This document shows positions 40,730 through 49,116 of a stretch of DNA of 64,000 nt, piece after piece; the first letter of the stretch is position 1; every line of letters starts with the position of its first letter. The notes beneath the pieces are model-generated. The model saw only the letters and a list, made by a program, of their open reading frames with translations, was not told where the DNA came from and ran no database searches. The stretch comes from Streptomyces longispororuber (GTDB lineage Bacteria; Actinomycetota; Actinomycetes; Streptomycetales; Streptomycetaceae), in assembly GCF_014656095.1 (NCBI RefSeq), contig NZ_BNBT01000028.1, forward strand, positions 1 to 64,000. Direction: 5' to 3'. The translations under genes and the position numbers were made by a program.

Positions 40730-41286
40730 GGGACAAGGGTAGGGGAGGTGGGTCGGGGGTGCTGAGGTGAGGGGGCGGTGGGGGCGGGGGGCGCGGGGGT
40801 GTTTCGGCCCGTCCGGTGCTTGAGGGCGTGCGCAAAGCGGCAGGGGGGGTGTTCAGCCCGTCCGGTGCTTGAGGACAAACCGCGAAGCCGCAGGGGGCGC
40901 CGGGGGGGTGCTTCAGCCCGACCGGCGCTTGAGGACGTGCGCAAAGCGGCAGGGGGGGTGTTCAGCCCGTCCGGCGCTTGAGGACAAGCCGCGAAGCCGC
41001 AGGGGGCGCCGGGGGGGTGCTTCAGCCCGACCGGCGCTTGAGGACGTGCGCAAAGCGGCAGGGGGTGTGTTTCAGCCCGTCCGGCGTTTGGGAACGAGCC
41101 GCGGAGCGGCGAATGGGCGGGGGTCCAGGGGGCGCAGCCCCATGGTTTCGGGAAAGGGGCGGGACTGGGGCGCACCCGCGAGGCCCCCACGCCACAGGGG
41201 CGCAGCCCGCCCAGGGACGCCCGGCGGGGCAGGGGGGGCCGGGCGGGGCAGGGGGGCCGGGCGACGGAACAGGGGCGGCGCCCCGC
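40730..41286. repeat. tandem array of the dispersed intergenic repeat
   Basis: No gene is supported. Five copies of the core CCGGYGCTTGAGG lie between 40810 and 41045, with a sixth diverged copy at about 41080. They form a higher-order unit of about 109 bases (GTTCAGCCCG at 40851 and 40960) that alternates a GCGAAGCCGCAGGG arm with a GTGCGCAAAGCGGC arm. The segment 41074-41170 matches the copies at 14514 and 26336. Poly-G runs separate the units. The period and the GC-rich spacers do not fit CRISPR. Confidence 0.85.
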
Positions 41287-41733
41287 TCAGGGGTGACCCG
41301 CGCGCTCGGAGCCCCCACCGGAGCACCCGCTACCCAGCGGACCCCCCTCACGGCGCCGACGCGCCTCCACCAACTGCCGCACCACCTCAACGAGTTCGCT
41401 CGGCTCAAAGGGCTTCGCCAGGAACGCGTCGACCCCCACGTCGAGCCCGGCCTCGACCTCGTACTGCGTACAGGCGCTGACGACGACCAGCGGCAGATGC
41501 CGGGTACGCGGGTCGGCGCGCAGCCGCGCGGCGGCGCGCAGCCCGTCGAGGCGGGGCATGACCACGTCGAGGGTCACGACGTCGGGCCGCACCTGGTGCA
41601 CGACGTCCAGGCACTCGGCACCGTCGGCCGCGGTCACGACCTCGAAGCCCTCCAGCTCGAGATTGACCCTGATCAGTTGCCGGATGACCTTGTTGTCGTC
41701 CACAACAAGCACACGGCCGGACACGCCTGGCAC
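41287..41733 (-). CDS. single-domain response regulator (receiver only)
   Basis: A 148-residue CheY-like protein with acidic pocket DD (residues 12-13), phospho-acceptor Asp in VTLDVVMPRLDG (about 57) and Lys in FLAKPFEPSE. The C-terminal tail of about 25 residues is Gly/Ser/Arg-rich with no DNA-binding domain. GTG 41733 is used; a second GTG three codons in is equally possible. No kinase is adjacent, so it is an orphan that probably acts by protein contact. Confidence 0.88.
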   Translation of the reverse strand: MPGVSGRVLVVDDNKVIRQLIRVNLELEGFEVVTAADGAECLDVVHQVRPDVVTLDVVMPRLDGLRAAARLRADPRTRHLPLVVVSACTQYEVEAGLDVGVDAFLAKPFEPSELVEVVRQLVEARRRREGGPLGSGCSGGGSERAGHP

Positions 41734-41777
41734 AACTCGAGAGTAGGTCGAGAGCCGCCGTCGCGTCCGGGTTTTAC

Positions 41778-42557
41778 CTACTTCTGCCCCGCGCGAGGGA
41801 GGCCGAGCATCCCGTCGAGGAGGAACCCGAGCCCGATGGCGAAGCTCGTGTCCCAGTCGTCGTCGGCGAGGTACCGGTGCGCGGCCACGGTCGGGTACCG
41901 GTCGCGCCGGCGCTCCAGGTACTCCTGCCCGAGGCGCGCCTCTTCCGTGGTGAGCCGCAGCCCGGACTGGGCGGCCGTGGCGCCCATGACGTGGTTGTAG
42001 AGCGCCCAGGTCGCGGCGTTGAGCCGGGTGCCGGTGAGCCCGGCGCGCGCCAGCGCGGACTGCAGGAACTCCATCCAGGCGAGGAAGTCGGGCCCCATGA
42101 GCGGCCGCTGCCGGGCGGGCACGGAGGCCACCCAGGGGTGCCGCAGGACGGTCCGGCGCCAGTCGTGGACGAGGGCGGTGACGTCCTGCCGCGGGTCATC
42201 CTCGTGCCGGTCGGGCAGGGGCGTCTCGCCGAAGACCGCGTCGACGGCGAGGTCGACGACGTCGGCCTTCGTCTTGACGTGCCAGTACAGCGTCGTGGCC
42301 CCGGCGTCCAGTCGCTCGGCCAGACGCCGCATCGTCAGCCGGTCCATGCCCTCCTCGTCCAGGAGCGCGACGGCGGCCTGGACGATCCGGGCCTGGGTGA
42401 GCGGTGGCTCCGCCTTCTCGCGCTTCTCGCGCGCGGGGCGCAGCCAGACGTTGGTCCCCGCGCCGGGTTCGCTGTGCGTGCGCTCTGTGCCTGCGATGAC
42501 ACCCACCTCCACGGGTGAGTGTGCCACGCCCCGCGCCAAGATTTTTTGCGGTCCCAA
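41778..42557 (-). CDS. TetR-family regulator divergent from an MFS exporter
   Basis: A protein of up to 259 residues with a TetR helix-turn-helix (about 53-100; LTMRRLAERLDAGATTLYWHVKTKADV) and a tetracycline-repressor-like C-terminal domain. The start is uncertain: TTG 42557 opens the frame, and GTG codons at 42512 and 42506 are alternatives that would remove a nonconserved leader. The divergent MFS gene starts within 150 bases, and a 21-base imperfect palindrome lies between them. Drug-responsive control of the exporter is expected. Confidence 0.85.
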   Translation of the reverse strand: MGPQKILARGVAHSPVEVGVIAGTERTHSEPGAGTNVWLRPAREKREKAEPPLTQARIVQAAVALLDEEGMDRLTMRRLAERLDAGATTLYWHVKTKADVVDLAVDAVFGETPLPDRHEDDPRQDVTALVHDWRRTVLRHPWVASVPARQRPLMGPDFLAWMEFLQSALARAGLTGTRLNAATWALYNHVMGATAAQSGLRLTTEEARLGQEYLERRRDRYPTVAAHRYLADDDWDTSFAIGLGFLLDGMLGLPRAGQK

Positions 42558-42643
42558 CTACCCACTTCAGCCAGGCAGTTGGCGTCGGCACGAGGCTTCC
42601 GCAGACGCCGACCGCCGCGCGGGACCGTAGTAGAGTCCCGGCC

Positions 42644-42664
42644 CACTAGACCAACGTTCGAGTG
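42644..42664. promoter_or_regulatory. probable operator of the TetR/MFS pair
   Basis: The 21-base sequence has outer arms CACT and AGTG, with GA/TC matches further in (CACTAGACC facing GTTCGAGTG). It lies between the divergent starts, 42 bases from the MFS ATG. Dimensions fit TetR operators; binding is inferred. Confidence 0.5.
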
Positions 42665-42705
42665 ACTCGACCGCTGTACGGGCGGAGGAGCGGGGCGGTG
42701 CGGAC

Positions 42706-44346
42706 ATGAAGCGAAGCGACGCGGACGTGAAGCGACAAGGGGACGCGGAAGGCCACACGGAGCAGCGGCACGCGGGAGGCCACACGGAACAGCGGCACGC
42801 GGGAGGCCACACGGAACAGCGACACGCGAGAGGCCACACGGCACACCGGAAAACGGCGACGCCCCCGGCGACCTCAGCAGCCCCACCAGCCCCACCAGCC
42901 TTAGAAGAGTCGGCAACCCCGTCGGCGAGGCGCTGGTGGGCCCTCCCCGTCGTGAGCCTCGCGCAGCTCATGGTCGTACTCGACGCGACCATCGTGAACA
43001 TCGCTCTCCCGTCCGCCCAGCGGGACTTGGGGATGGCGGACGCCGACCGGCACTGGGTGATCACGGCATACGCGCTCGCCTTCGGCGGCCTGCTGCTGGT
43101 GGGCGGCCGGGTGAGCGGGGCGCTCGGCCACCGCAGGGCGCTCTCGTGGGGCCTGCTCGGCTTCGCGCTGGCCTCCGCGCTCGGGGGCGCGGCGGGCGGC
43201 GCGGGCACGCTGTTCGCCGCCCGCGCGGCGCAGGGCGTCTTCGCCGCGCTCCTGGCGCCGGCGGCCCTGTCGCTGCTGATCCTGACGTTCACCGACGGAC
43301 GCGAACGGGCCAGGGCGTTCGGTGTCTTCGCCGGGGTGGGCGCGGCCGGCGCCGCGCTCGGCGTCGTGGCGGGCGGCCTGCTCACCGAGTACGCCGACTG
43401 GCGCTGGTGCCTCTACATCAACGTGCCCCTGGCCGCACTCGCCCTCGCCGGCGTCCCGCTGGTGGTGCGCGACCGGCCGAGCGGCGACTTGCGCGGGCTC
43501 GACGTGCCGGGCGTCCTGCTCAGCGCGGGCGGGCTCGTCGCCCTGGTCTACGGGTTCACGCAGGCGGAGCCGTACGGCTGGGGCGACTCGAGAGTGCTGG
43601 TGCTGCTGGGCGGCGGGGTGCTGCTGCTCGCGCTGTTCGTCCTGGTGGAGGCGCGGTCGGCGCGGGCACTGCTGCCGCTGCGCATCCTGGCGCACCGGGC
43701 ACGGGGCATGGCGTTCGCATCGGTGTGCGTGATGTTCGTGGCGATGTTCGGCTTCTTCCTCTTCGTCAGCTACTACACGCAGACGATCCTCGGCTACTCG
43801 CCGGTGAAGGCGGGCCTGACGCTGCTGGTGAACGCCGTGAGCAGCACGGTGGGCGCGATGCTGATCTCCGGGAGGCTGCGTCGCCGGGTCCCGGCGCACC
43901 TCCTGATCACGGGCAGCCTGCTGTCCTCCGCCGCGGGCATGCTGATCCTCACGCGGCTCGACGTGGACAGCACGCACGTGTTCTGGGCCTATTTGACCCC
44001 CTCCATGGTGCTCACCGGCATCGGCCTCGGCACGCTGCTCGCGGTGGCGACCGACACGGCGACGGTCGGCCTCGACCACGCCGACGCGGGCGTGGCCTCG
44101 GCGGCGTACAACACGGTGCAGCAGGTGGGGGCTGCGTTCGGCACGGCCCTGCTGAACTCGGTGGCGACGAGCGCGACGACGTCGTACCTGAAGCAGCACG
44201 CGGGCGAGGGTGGCCGACGGGCCGTGGACGCGGGGACGGTACACGGTTACACGGTGGCGCTGTGGGTGGCGTTCGGAGCGCTGGCGCTGGGGGCGGCGGG
44301 GGTGGTGCCGGCCGGGCGGGGGCGCGGCTCCACGGCGTCACGGTGA
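42706..44346 (+). CDS. MFS drug exporter, DHA2/EmrB-QacA family, with His-rich repeat leader
   Basis: A 546-residue proton-driven exporter with about fourteen membrane helices. The family motifs are visible: LDATIVNIALPSAQRDLG in the first helix (about residues 89-106) and the motif C-like GAALGVVAGGLLTEY. In front of the first helix is an unusual hydrophilic leader of about 75 residues with four 9-residue repeats of the type GHTEQRHAG, each carrying two His. ATG 42706 is the first start of the frame; translation could also begin further in, at codons after the repeats. The leader may be dispensable. Confidence 0.88.
   Translation: MKRSDADVKRQGDAEGHTEQRHAGGHTEQRHAGGHTEQRHARGHTAHRKTATPPATSAAPPAPPALEESATPSARRWWALPVVSLAQLMVVLDATIVNIALPSAQRDLGMADADRHWVITAYALAFGGLLLVGGRVSGALGHRRALSWGLLGFALASALGGAAGGAGTLFAARAAQGVFAALLAPAALSLLILTFTDGRERARAFGVFAGVGAAGAALGVVAGGLLTEYADWRWCLYINVPLAALALAGVPLVVRDRPSGDLRGLDVPGVLLSAGGLVALVYGFTQAEPYGWGDSRVLVLLGGGVLLLALFVLVEARSARALLPLRILAHRARGMAFASVCVMFVAMFGFFLFVSYYTQTILGYSPVKAGLTLLVNAVSSTVGAMLISGRLRRRVPAHLLITGSLLSSAAGMLILTRLDVDSTHVFWAYLTPSMVLTGIGLGTLLAVATDTATVGLDHADAGVASAAYNTVQQVGAAFGTALLNSVATSATTSYLKQHAGEGGRRAVDAGTVHGYTVALWVAFGALALGAAGVVPAGRGRGSTASR
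42751..42858 (+). repeat. 27-bp tandem repeat in the MFS gene leader
   Basis: Copies begin with GGCCACAC at 42751, 42778, 42805 and 42832, exactly 27 bases apart, with few differences. They encode the GHTEQRHAG repeats and preserve the frame. Confidence 0.85.
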
Positions 44347-44457
44347 GGACCGCGGCGCGGCGGCGGCCGGGACCGACGAACGGCGGCGGGAACCAAGAGA
44401 CCGCGATGCGGACTCACGGAACGAGGGCACGGACCGAGAGGACAACGACCGGGGCAC

Positions 44458-44943
44458 CTACGTGACGGAAACGGTCAACGCCACGAGGGCGCCACCACCA
44501 AGGCCTACCGCATGCTGGGAACCGGTGAACTGCACGGGCGACCAGCGCGCGGGGGTAGACGGCCCGCAGCCAGCGGGGAGTTGACGGCCCTGCGTGATGG
44601 TGAAGCCGACGACGGCCCCGTCCCGTACGTACAGGTCACCGGTGGGCAGCATCGGCGGGGTGCGGAGCCCGGCGAGCACCACGAAGCATCCGCGCCAGGC
44701 CAACGGGCTGACCCCGGCGTCCAGATCGTTGACGCCCACCGGGGCGGGCGCGGGCCAGCCGGGCCGTGGGGGCGTCGGCGGTACGGTCCACCACGGTATC
44801 CGCGCCGAACTCGCACAGTTCGCCGCGTCGCGCGGCTGGGCGACGGCCACCACGCGAGCACCCGCCACGGCCGCGACAACAACCGCCGCGGGGATGACGA
44901 CCCCGCCTCGGAGAAAGGTGTCCACACGATCAGCGGTCGTCAC
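44458..44943 (-). CDS. hypothetical membrane-anchored protein
   Basis: A 161-residue frame starting with GTG 44943. One hydrophobic segment (about residues 12-35, Ala/Val-rich) is followed by a Pro/Trp-rich stretch and a domain with GDLYVRDGAVVGFTI near residue 115. No family is recognised. Third codon positions are mostly G or C, although less strictly than in the backbone. It is convergent with the MFS gene. It may be real or part of the decayed zone that follows. Confidence 0.5.
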   Translation of the reverse strand: MTTADRVDTFLRGGVVIPAAVVVAAVAGARVVAVAQPRDAANCASSARIPWWTVPPTPPRPGWPAPAPVGVNDLDAGVSPLAWRGCFVVLAGLRTPPMLPTGDLYVRDGAVVGFTITQGRQLPAGCGPSTPARWSPVQFTGSQHAVGLGGGALVALTVSVT

Positions 44944-45461
44944 TTCACGTCCACGAGTACCGTACGTACCGCGACACGGTGCCGGCCGGCCGCACCCTGA
45001 CGCAGCACGCCGTACCCACAACGTTCGACCCCAAGGTGCCGGGCCGGCAGCAGCTCATCTTGGACGCGAACGCCCGCATGCGGGCGGCTCTCCCGCACTG
45101 CCGAGGTCCTGGGCAGCGCGGCCGACACGCTAACGGGCTACGCTGCGGACGGCGCGAATGCCGAGGCCCTGCGGACGTAGGTACCGCGCTCGCGCACACG
45201 GCCGGGACGCTGGCCAAACTGGCAGTCGATGCCCAGCCATTGGCTCACACCGAGGTAGGCGAGGTCAGCGAACCCACGCCCCGGCCGCGACGTCTCTACA
45301 GACGAAGCCGCACAAACACGACTCAGGATGCGGAGGGCCCTCGCCCTCACTTCCGCCATATCAACTCGGAACACCTAAGTGCCCTGTGCGACCTCACAGC
45401 GCACACAGGCGCAGCCGTGGCCTTGATCAATAGCGCGGTGCCCCCGGAACCCACCGACTGA
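44940..45461 (+). pseudogene. decayed gene of unknown function
   Basis: Frame reading from 44952 gives a coherent protein-like segment (RTYRDTVPAGRTLTQHAVPT, then ILDANARMRAALPH), which breaks at about 45097. The sense continues in another frame as TAEVLGSAADTLTGYAADGA and ends in a TAG at 45178-45180, after which the first frame resumes (ALAHTAGTLAKLAVDAQPL). At least one frameshift and one stop are therefore present. No family was recognised. Its place beside the tRNA-Arg integration site suggests debris of an older insertion. Confidence 0.4.
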
Positions 45462-45508
45462 CACAGCGCCGGACCGCACACGCGTGCAACGCCAGACCAC
45501 CCGCCACG

Positions 45509-46174
45509 TCAAAGCAGATCCGTCAGGTCCGGCCCGAGCCCGTCCTCGTCTGCTTCCGGAATCGCGACGCCATCATGAGTGGCGGCACCGAAACAGGTGG
45601 GTTCACCAGGTTCCGCAACAACTCCAAGTAGAGAATTCAGCTCGGCCAGCGCAAGAGCAAGACGCGGAGCATTAGCGTTATAAATCTCGGGATGCGGATG
45701 CCCGGAAAAGTCGAACCAATTCCATATGTCATGGTGCACGCACAACTCAGCCGAAAGGCCTATGGGGAGCGGAGACACAGAAAGCTCAATCAGTCGCGAC
45801 TCCCGGCGACGTCCCCCTGTCGCATCGAACCACGCACCCGCCCCCACCACATGTACGTCGTCGATATCAGCGGTAGGAAATGCGACGGGTCGAGTTCCCC
45901 GGAGCCGATCGGCGAGATCGGGGTCCGCCAATGAGGTGGTGAGTGCCACCGTGCTGGTGACGCCTGTGAACCCCTCTCCGAAGACGTACCAGTCGTACTC
46001 GAGGCGGACAGGAGAAAGCAGCTCGAACCGCTCCAGCACTCCAGCCATCCGGGCCGCCGTGGCCAGCGCCCACTCAAGCCCTGGCGCGGCAACCTCCTCC
46101 AGGCCCCAGAACCACGAGCCGCACTCTTTCGGCGCACGCAACAGAGCTGCCAAAAGATCTCCTTGCTCGCCCAA
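45509..46174 (-). CDS. hypothetical protein, 221 aa, beside the integration site
   Basis: The frame starts with TTG 46174 and encodes a globular, acidic protein rich in Trp and Phe (CGSWFWGLEEVAAPGLEWA; HHDIWNWFDFSGHPH), without signal peptide or membrane helix. Base composition is lower in G+C than the backbone. No family is recognised; size and composition are reminiscent of small immunity-type proteins, but nothing supports that directly. It lies 250 bases outside attL. Confidence 0.65.
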   Translation of the reverse strand: MGEQGDLLAALLRAPKECGSWFWGLEEVAAPGLEWALATAARMAGVLERFELLSPVRLEYDWYVFGEGFTGVTSTVALTTSLADPDLADRLRGTRPVAFPTADIDDVHVVGAGAWFDATGGRRRESRLIELSVSPLPIGLSAELCVHHDIWNWFDFSGHPHPEIYNANAPRLALALAELNSLLGVVAEPGEPTCFGAATHDGVAIPEADEDGLGPDLTDLL

Positions 46175-46383
46175 GAACTCCGTCGCCCATCCTCACAAGC
46201 CAAGCTCTGCCGCCTACACGAACTTCAGAAGTGCTTTCAACTGGCGCCTCTCGCCGCCAGTCCAGTACTTCCTATGCCAACGCCGGCGCCTCTACAGGAC
46301 GGCCTAGACGTAAACGTATTCGTCATACACCGCCACGCCTTCGACCGCACTGTGCGCGGACTGAACACGCTCCACATACGCGA

Positions 46384-46421
46384 AGACCCCGTCCCCAACG
46401 AACTCGCTGGTGGCGGGGTCT
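46384..46421 (-). terminator. original terminator of tRNA-Arg, left of attL
   Basis: Arms AGACCCCG (46384-46391) and CGGGGTCT (46414-46421) with a 22-base loop. It matches in position and sequence the hairpin at 61811-61850 and would have followed the tRNA before the element inserted. It is now 15 kb from the tRNA promoter. Confidence 0.65.
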
Positions 46422-46424
46422 ACA

Positions 46425-46485
46425 GGCACCTCATCAAGGGTGCCCCCGGCAGGATTCGAACCTGCGCACACGGCTCCGGAGGCCG
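46425..46485. repeat. attL: 61-bp direct repeat of the tRNA-Arg 3' part
   Basis: These 61 bases are identical to 61853-61913. They contain the T arm, variable loop, acceptor 3' strand and the anticodon stem-loop 3' side of the tRNA, plus 16 bases beyond the tRNA end. Sequence identity ends within the anticodon stem. No 5' half of a tRNA is present here, so this copy is not functional. Confidence 0.95.
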
Positions 46486-46551
46486 GTGAGTGCTGGCGCC
46501 GACAGAGGCTCTGACCTGCGGGGCAGTGATGCTCGTACGCCTCCCCCGCCG

Positions 46552-46575
46552 AGATCATCACGTCCCCATTACGTG
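46552..46575. repeat. left arm-type repeat near attL
   Basis: These 24 bases match 61739-61762 at 21 positions in the same orientation (AGATCAT.ACGTC..CATTACGTG). In the excised circle the two copies would lie on opposite sides of the att core, the arrangement of integrase arm-binding sites. Confidence 0.6.
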
Positions 46576-46618
46576 GGTGCCCTGTCCCGGGGGTGGGCTG
46601 GCCCGTATCGTCGAAAGC

Positions 46619-47548
46619 ATGATCTCGGGTAGCGGCGAGGGTTCGCGCGACAGGGACGTGGAGTTCACGGCGGAGGGCGTGGAGGTCGTTCTGCGCGAGG
46701 CGTGCGAGACGGCTGGCCTGGACGCGTCGGGGGCGGAGCTGCTGCGACTGGGATCGAACGCGGTGTACCGGCTGGCGTCCTTACCGGTCATAGTCCGCAT
46801 CGCTCGCGACCCGACCGTTCTCTCCGAGATGGAACGCGCCATTGGCGTCGCCCGATGGCTGGAGGCGGTCGACTTCCCGGCCACGCGGGTACTTGCTGAT
46901 GCTGCTCAACCCATCGTCGTACGCGGCCGGGTGGTGACCTTCTGGGAGAGCGTCCAGGAGCAGGAGGAGTTCGCAACGGTCGGTGAGCTGGCCGACCTGC
47001 TGCGCCGCTTCCACTGGCTGGAGGAACCCGAGTCGCTGCGCCTCCCGTACTTCGACCCCTTGGCCAAGCTGTCGGCGGCGCTGACCGACCTGACCGCGGT
47101 CTCGGAGGACGACAGGTCCTTCCTGGAGGCGCGGGCGGCGAAGCTTGCGAAGGACTACGACCGCTTGGACTTCGTCCTCCCCTTCGGCCTGATCCACGGT
47201 GACGCGAACATCGGCAACGTCCTTCGCCACCGGGACGGCCACGCCGTCTTCATCGACCTCGACGGTCTCGCCTTGGCCCCGCGCGAGTGGGACCTGATCC
47301 TGACCGCTCTCTATTACGACCGGTACGGCTGGCACAGCAAGGCGGAGTACGCGGAGTTCGTGCACCGGTACGGCTTCGACCTCATGAACTGGCCCGGGTA
47401 CGAGACCTTGGCTGACCTGCGCGAACTGATGATGGTCGTGTGGATCGGCCACCAGGCGGGCGCGAGCGAGCGATCCGCGGCGGAGTTCGCGCGTCGCATG
47501 GCGTCTCTGCGAACGGGCGAGGGACGCGATGCCTGGGGTGCGTTCTGA
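46619..47548 (+). CDS. aminoglycoside phosphotransferase-fold kinase (cargo)
   Basis: A 309-residue protein of the APH/choline kinase superfamily. The Brenner motif HGDANIGN begins at His193 and the metal-binding FIDLDG follows about 20 residues later. Length and motifs agree with intact small-molecule kinases, but the substrate cannot be inferred; many such proteins in streptomycetes do not confer resistance. ATG 46619 has no ribosome site and lies 8 bases after a possible -10 (TATCGT, 46606-46611), so it may be leaderless. It is the first gene inside the element and convergent with the XRE regulator. Confidence 0.85.
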   Translation: MISGSGEGSRDRDVEFTAEGVEVVLREACETAGLDASGAELLRLGSNAVYRLASLPVIVRIARDPTVLSEMERAIGVARWLEAVDFPATRVLADAAQPIVVRGRVVTFWESVQEQEEFATVGELADLLRRFHWLEEPESLRLPYFDPLAKLSAALTDLTAVSEDDRSFLEARAAKLAKDYDRLDFVLPFGLIHGDANIGNVLRHRDGHAVFIDLDGLALAPREWDLILTALYYDRYGWHSKAEYAEFVHRYGFDLMNWPGYETLADLRELMMVVWIGHQAGASERSAAEFARRMASLRTGEGRDAWGAF

Positions 47549-47563
47549 GAGTAGCCGTGCGGC

Positions 47564-48949
47564 TCAGTGACTTGCCCGCCCCTGGTCGTACGTTCCGGAT
47601 GCGACCCACAATCTGTTTTCTCGCACCTCTTGGGCAAGGTCGTGCACCACAGCGGTGGGCCCAATCGCGCTGAGGTCCCGACGGAACTCGACGAGGTAGC
47701 TGACGCACCGCGCGGACTTGAGCTGTTCGCCGAGATCCAGGGCGTCGAGAGCCACGGAGCACGCCTCCTCGACATCGCCCGCACGCAAGTGAGCATCGGC
47801 AAGCACCATGGTCGCGAAGAAGTCGCTTCGTACGTGGCTGCCGCTCATGGCGTTCTCGGCGTGGGCCACTGCTCGGCGAGCGCTGTTGACGTCCCGGAAG
47901 CAGTGGGCAGCCTCGGCGGCCAGCTCGGCCTCGTCGAAATAGCTGATCCACTCCGGCTCGTCATCGCTGTTCCGACTCTCCAGGGCCTTGGTGGCCGCGC
48001 CCAGAGCGGCCTCGCAAGCGGCGATGTCCCCCGTACGGGCAAGAGCGCGGGCCTCCATGGCGTGGAACTGAGCCCGAAGCGTGGGCGTGGCCACCGGCGA
48101 GATGCCCATGAGCGCCGCACGGGCGAGGGTGGCGGCCTGGGTGTACTTCCCCAGGAAGGTCGCCTGATGGCTCATCGCGGACAGGATGCTGCCCGCGAGC
48201 CGGCGGTCGTTCGCGTCCTGAGCGAGCCGAAGCGCCTGGAGGAAGTACCGCTGAGCAAGCCCGTGACGGCAGGCGTCGTACGACATCCACCCGGCCAGGA
48301 GCGTGGCTTCCGCGACAGTGGAGAAGAGAGCCCGGCCCACCCGCTCGGTGTAGTGGCCTCGCAGGAGCGGGGCCACGTCATTGTTGAGGTACTGGATGAC
48401 CGAGTGCCGCGCATGGTCTCCGCCGAACTGGTCGTCGAGGCGGGCGAACATGTCCGCCGTGGTCTTGATAGCAGCCACGTCGCCAAGACCGACGCGAACT
48501 CCGTCGGACTGCGGACTATGCGTGCCGGGCTCCGGCGCGACCAACCACCGCAGTGAGGCCTCGCTCCACGCCGGCTCGGACGGCTCCGCGGTGAGCAGCG
48601 GGTCGTACTGATTGAGATCAGCGCGCCACAACTGGCTGACCGTCTGGATGGCATCGTCCGGGCTGGCGGGATATGCGGCGTCAAGTACCGCAGGATCCTT
48701 GAGCTCGCTGCCGTTCACACCGAGTTCCTCGGCGCTCGCAGCGTACGCATCGCACAGAAGCGGGCCGTAGAAGTCATCGGGCGAGCTGTGTCCGTTCTCC
48801 CAGCTGGCGATACGGCGCTTCACGCTGCTGTCCGACGGAAGCTGGTGCCCACGCTGGTTGGCTGCACTGCGCAGCTCCCTCACCAGTCGCGGCTGGCTCC
48901 AGCCCCGACTGACGCGAGCCTCACGTAAGCGGTCACTGGTCGGCTTCAT
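47564..48949 (-). CDS. XRE-type regulator with helical (TPR-like) sensor domain
   Basis: A 461-residue protein. The N-terminal helix-turn-helix occupies about residues 5-65 (SRGWSQPRLVRELR; SVKRRIASWENGHSSP), and the remainder is Ala/Leu-rich helical repeats of TPR type (about 170-440). Such proteins are frequent in Streptomyces and act as pathway or developmental regulators, sometimes peptide-sensing. It is divergent from the prim-pol-like gene, with a striking hairpin and iteron-like repeats in the shared upstream region. Confidence 0.85.
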   Translation of the reverse strand: MKPTSDRLREARVSRGWSQPRLVRELRSAANQRGHQLPSDSSVKRRIASWENGHSSPDDFYGPLLCDAYAASAEELGVNGSELKDPAVLDAAYPASPDDAIQTVSQLWRADLNQYDPLLTAEPSEPAWSEASLRWLVAPEPGTHSPQSDGVRVGLGDVAAIKTTADMFARLDDQFGGDHARHSVIQYLNNDVAPLLRGHYTERVGRALFSTVAEATLLAGWMSYDACRHGLAQRYFLQALRLAQDANDRRLAGSILSAMSHQATFLGKYTQAATLARAALMGISPVATPTLRAQFHAMEARALARTGDIAACEAALGAATKALESRNSDDEPEWISYFDEAELAAEAAHCFRDVNSARRAVAHAENAMSGSHVRSDFFATMVLADAHLRAGDVEEACSVALDALDLGEQLKSARCVSYLVEFRRDLSAIGPTAVVHDLAQEVRENRLWVASGTYDQGRASH

Positions 48950-49073
48950 GGAGACGCAGCTCCTTCACTCCCGTACGCGTGCGCCGGTGGCAACTCGACC
49001 TGCCTGGTCGAATGTACGCACTGATGACCACCTCTCGCAGTCAGTAGCCAGAGATCGTCCGCCAACAGCGGCT

Positions 49074-49116
49074 GACGGGGGATGACGCGACCTGAGTGGA
49101 CGCGTCATCCCCCGTC
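49074..49116. promoter_or_regulatory. perfect 16-bp hairpin in the XRE/prim-pol divergent region
   Basis: Arms GACGGGGGATGACGCG (49074-49089) and its exact complement at 49101-49116 surround an 11-base loop. No gene ends nearby on either strand, so this is not an ordinary terminator. It may be an operator for the XRE protein or a replication or transfer structure. Confidence 0.6.

Noticed and set aside
40800..41170. Repeat array considered as CRISPR
   Set aside because: Units are long, GC-rich and directly related to dispersed intergenic repeats; spacers are not unique, and no cas genes are present.
46441..46485. Second tRNA gene at the left boundary
   Set aside because: Only the 3' part is present; the 5' acceptor strand, D arm and half the anticodon stem are absent.
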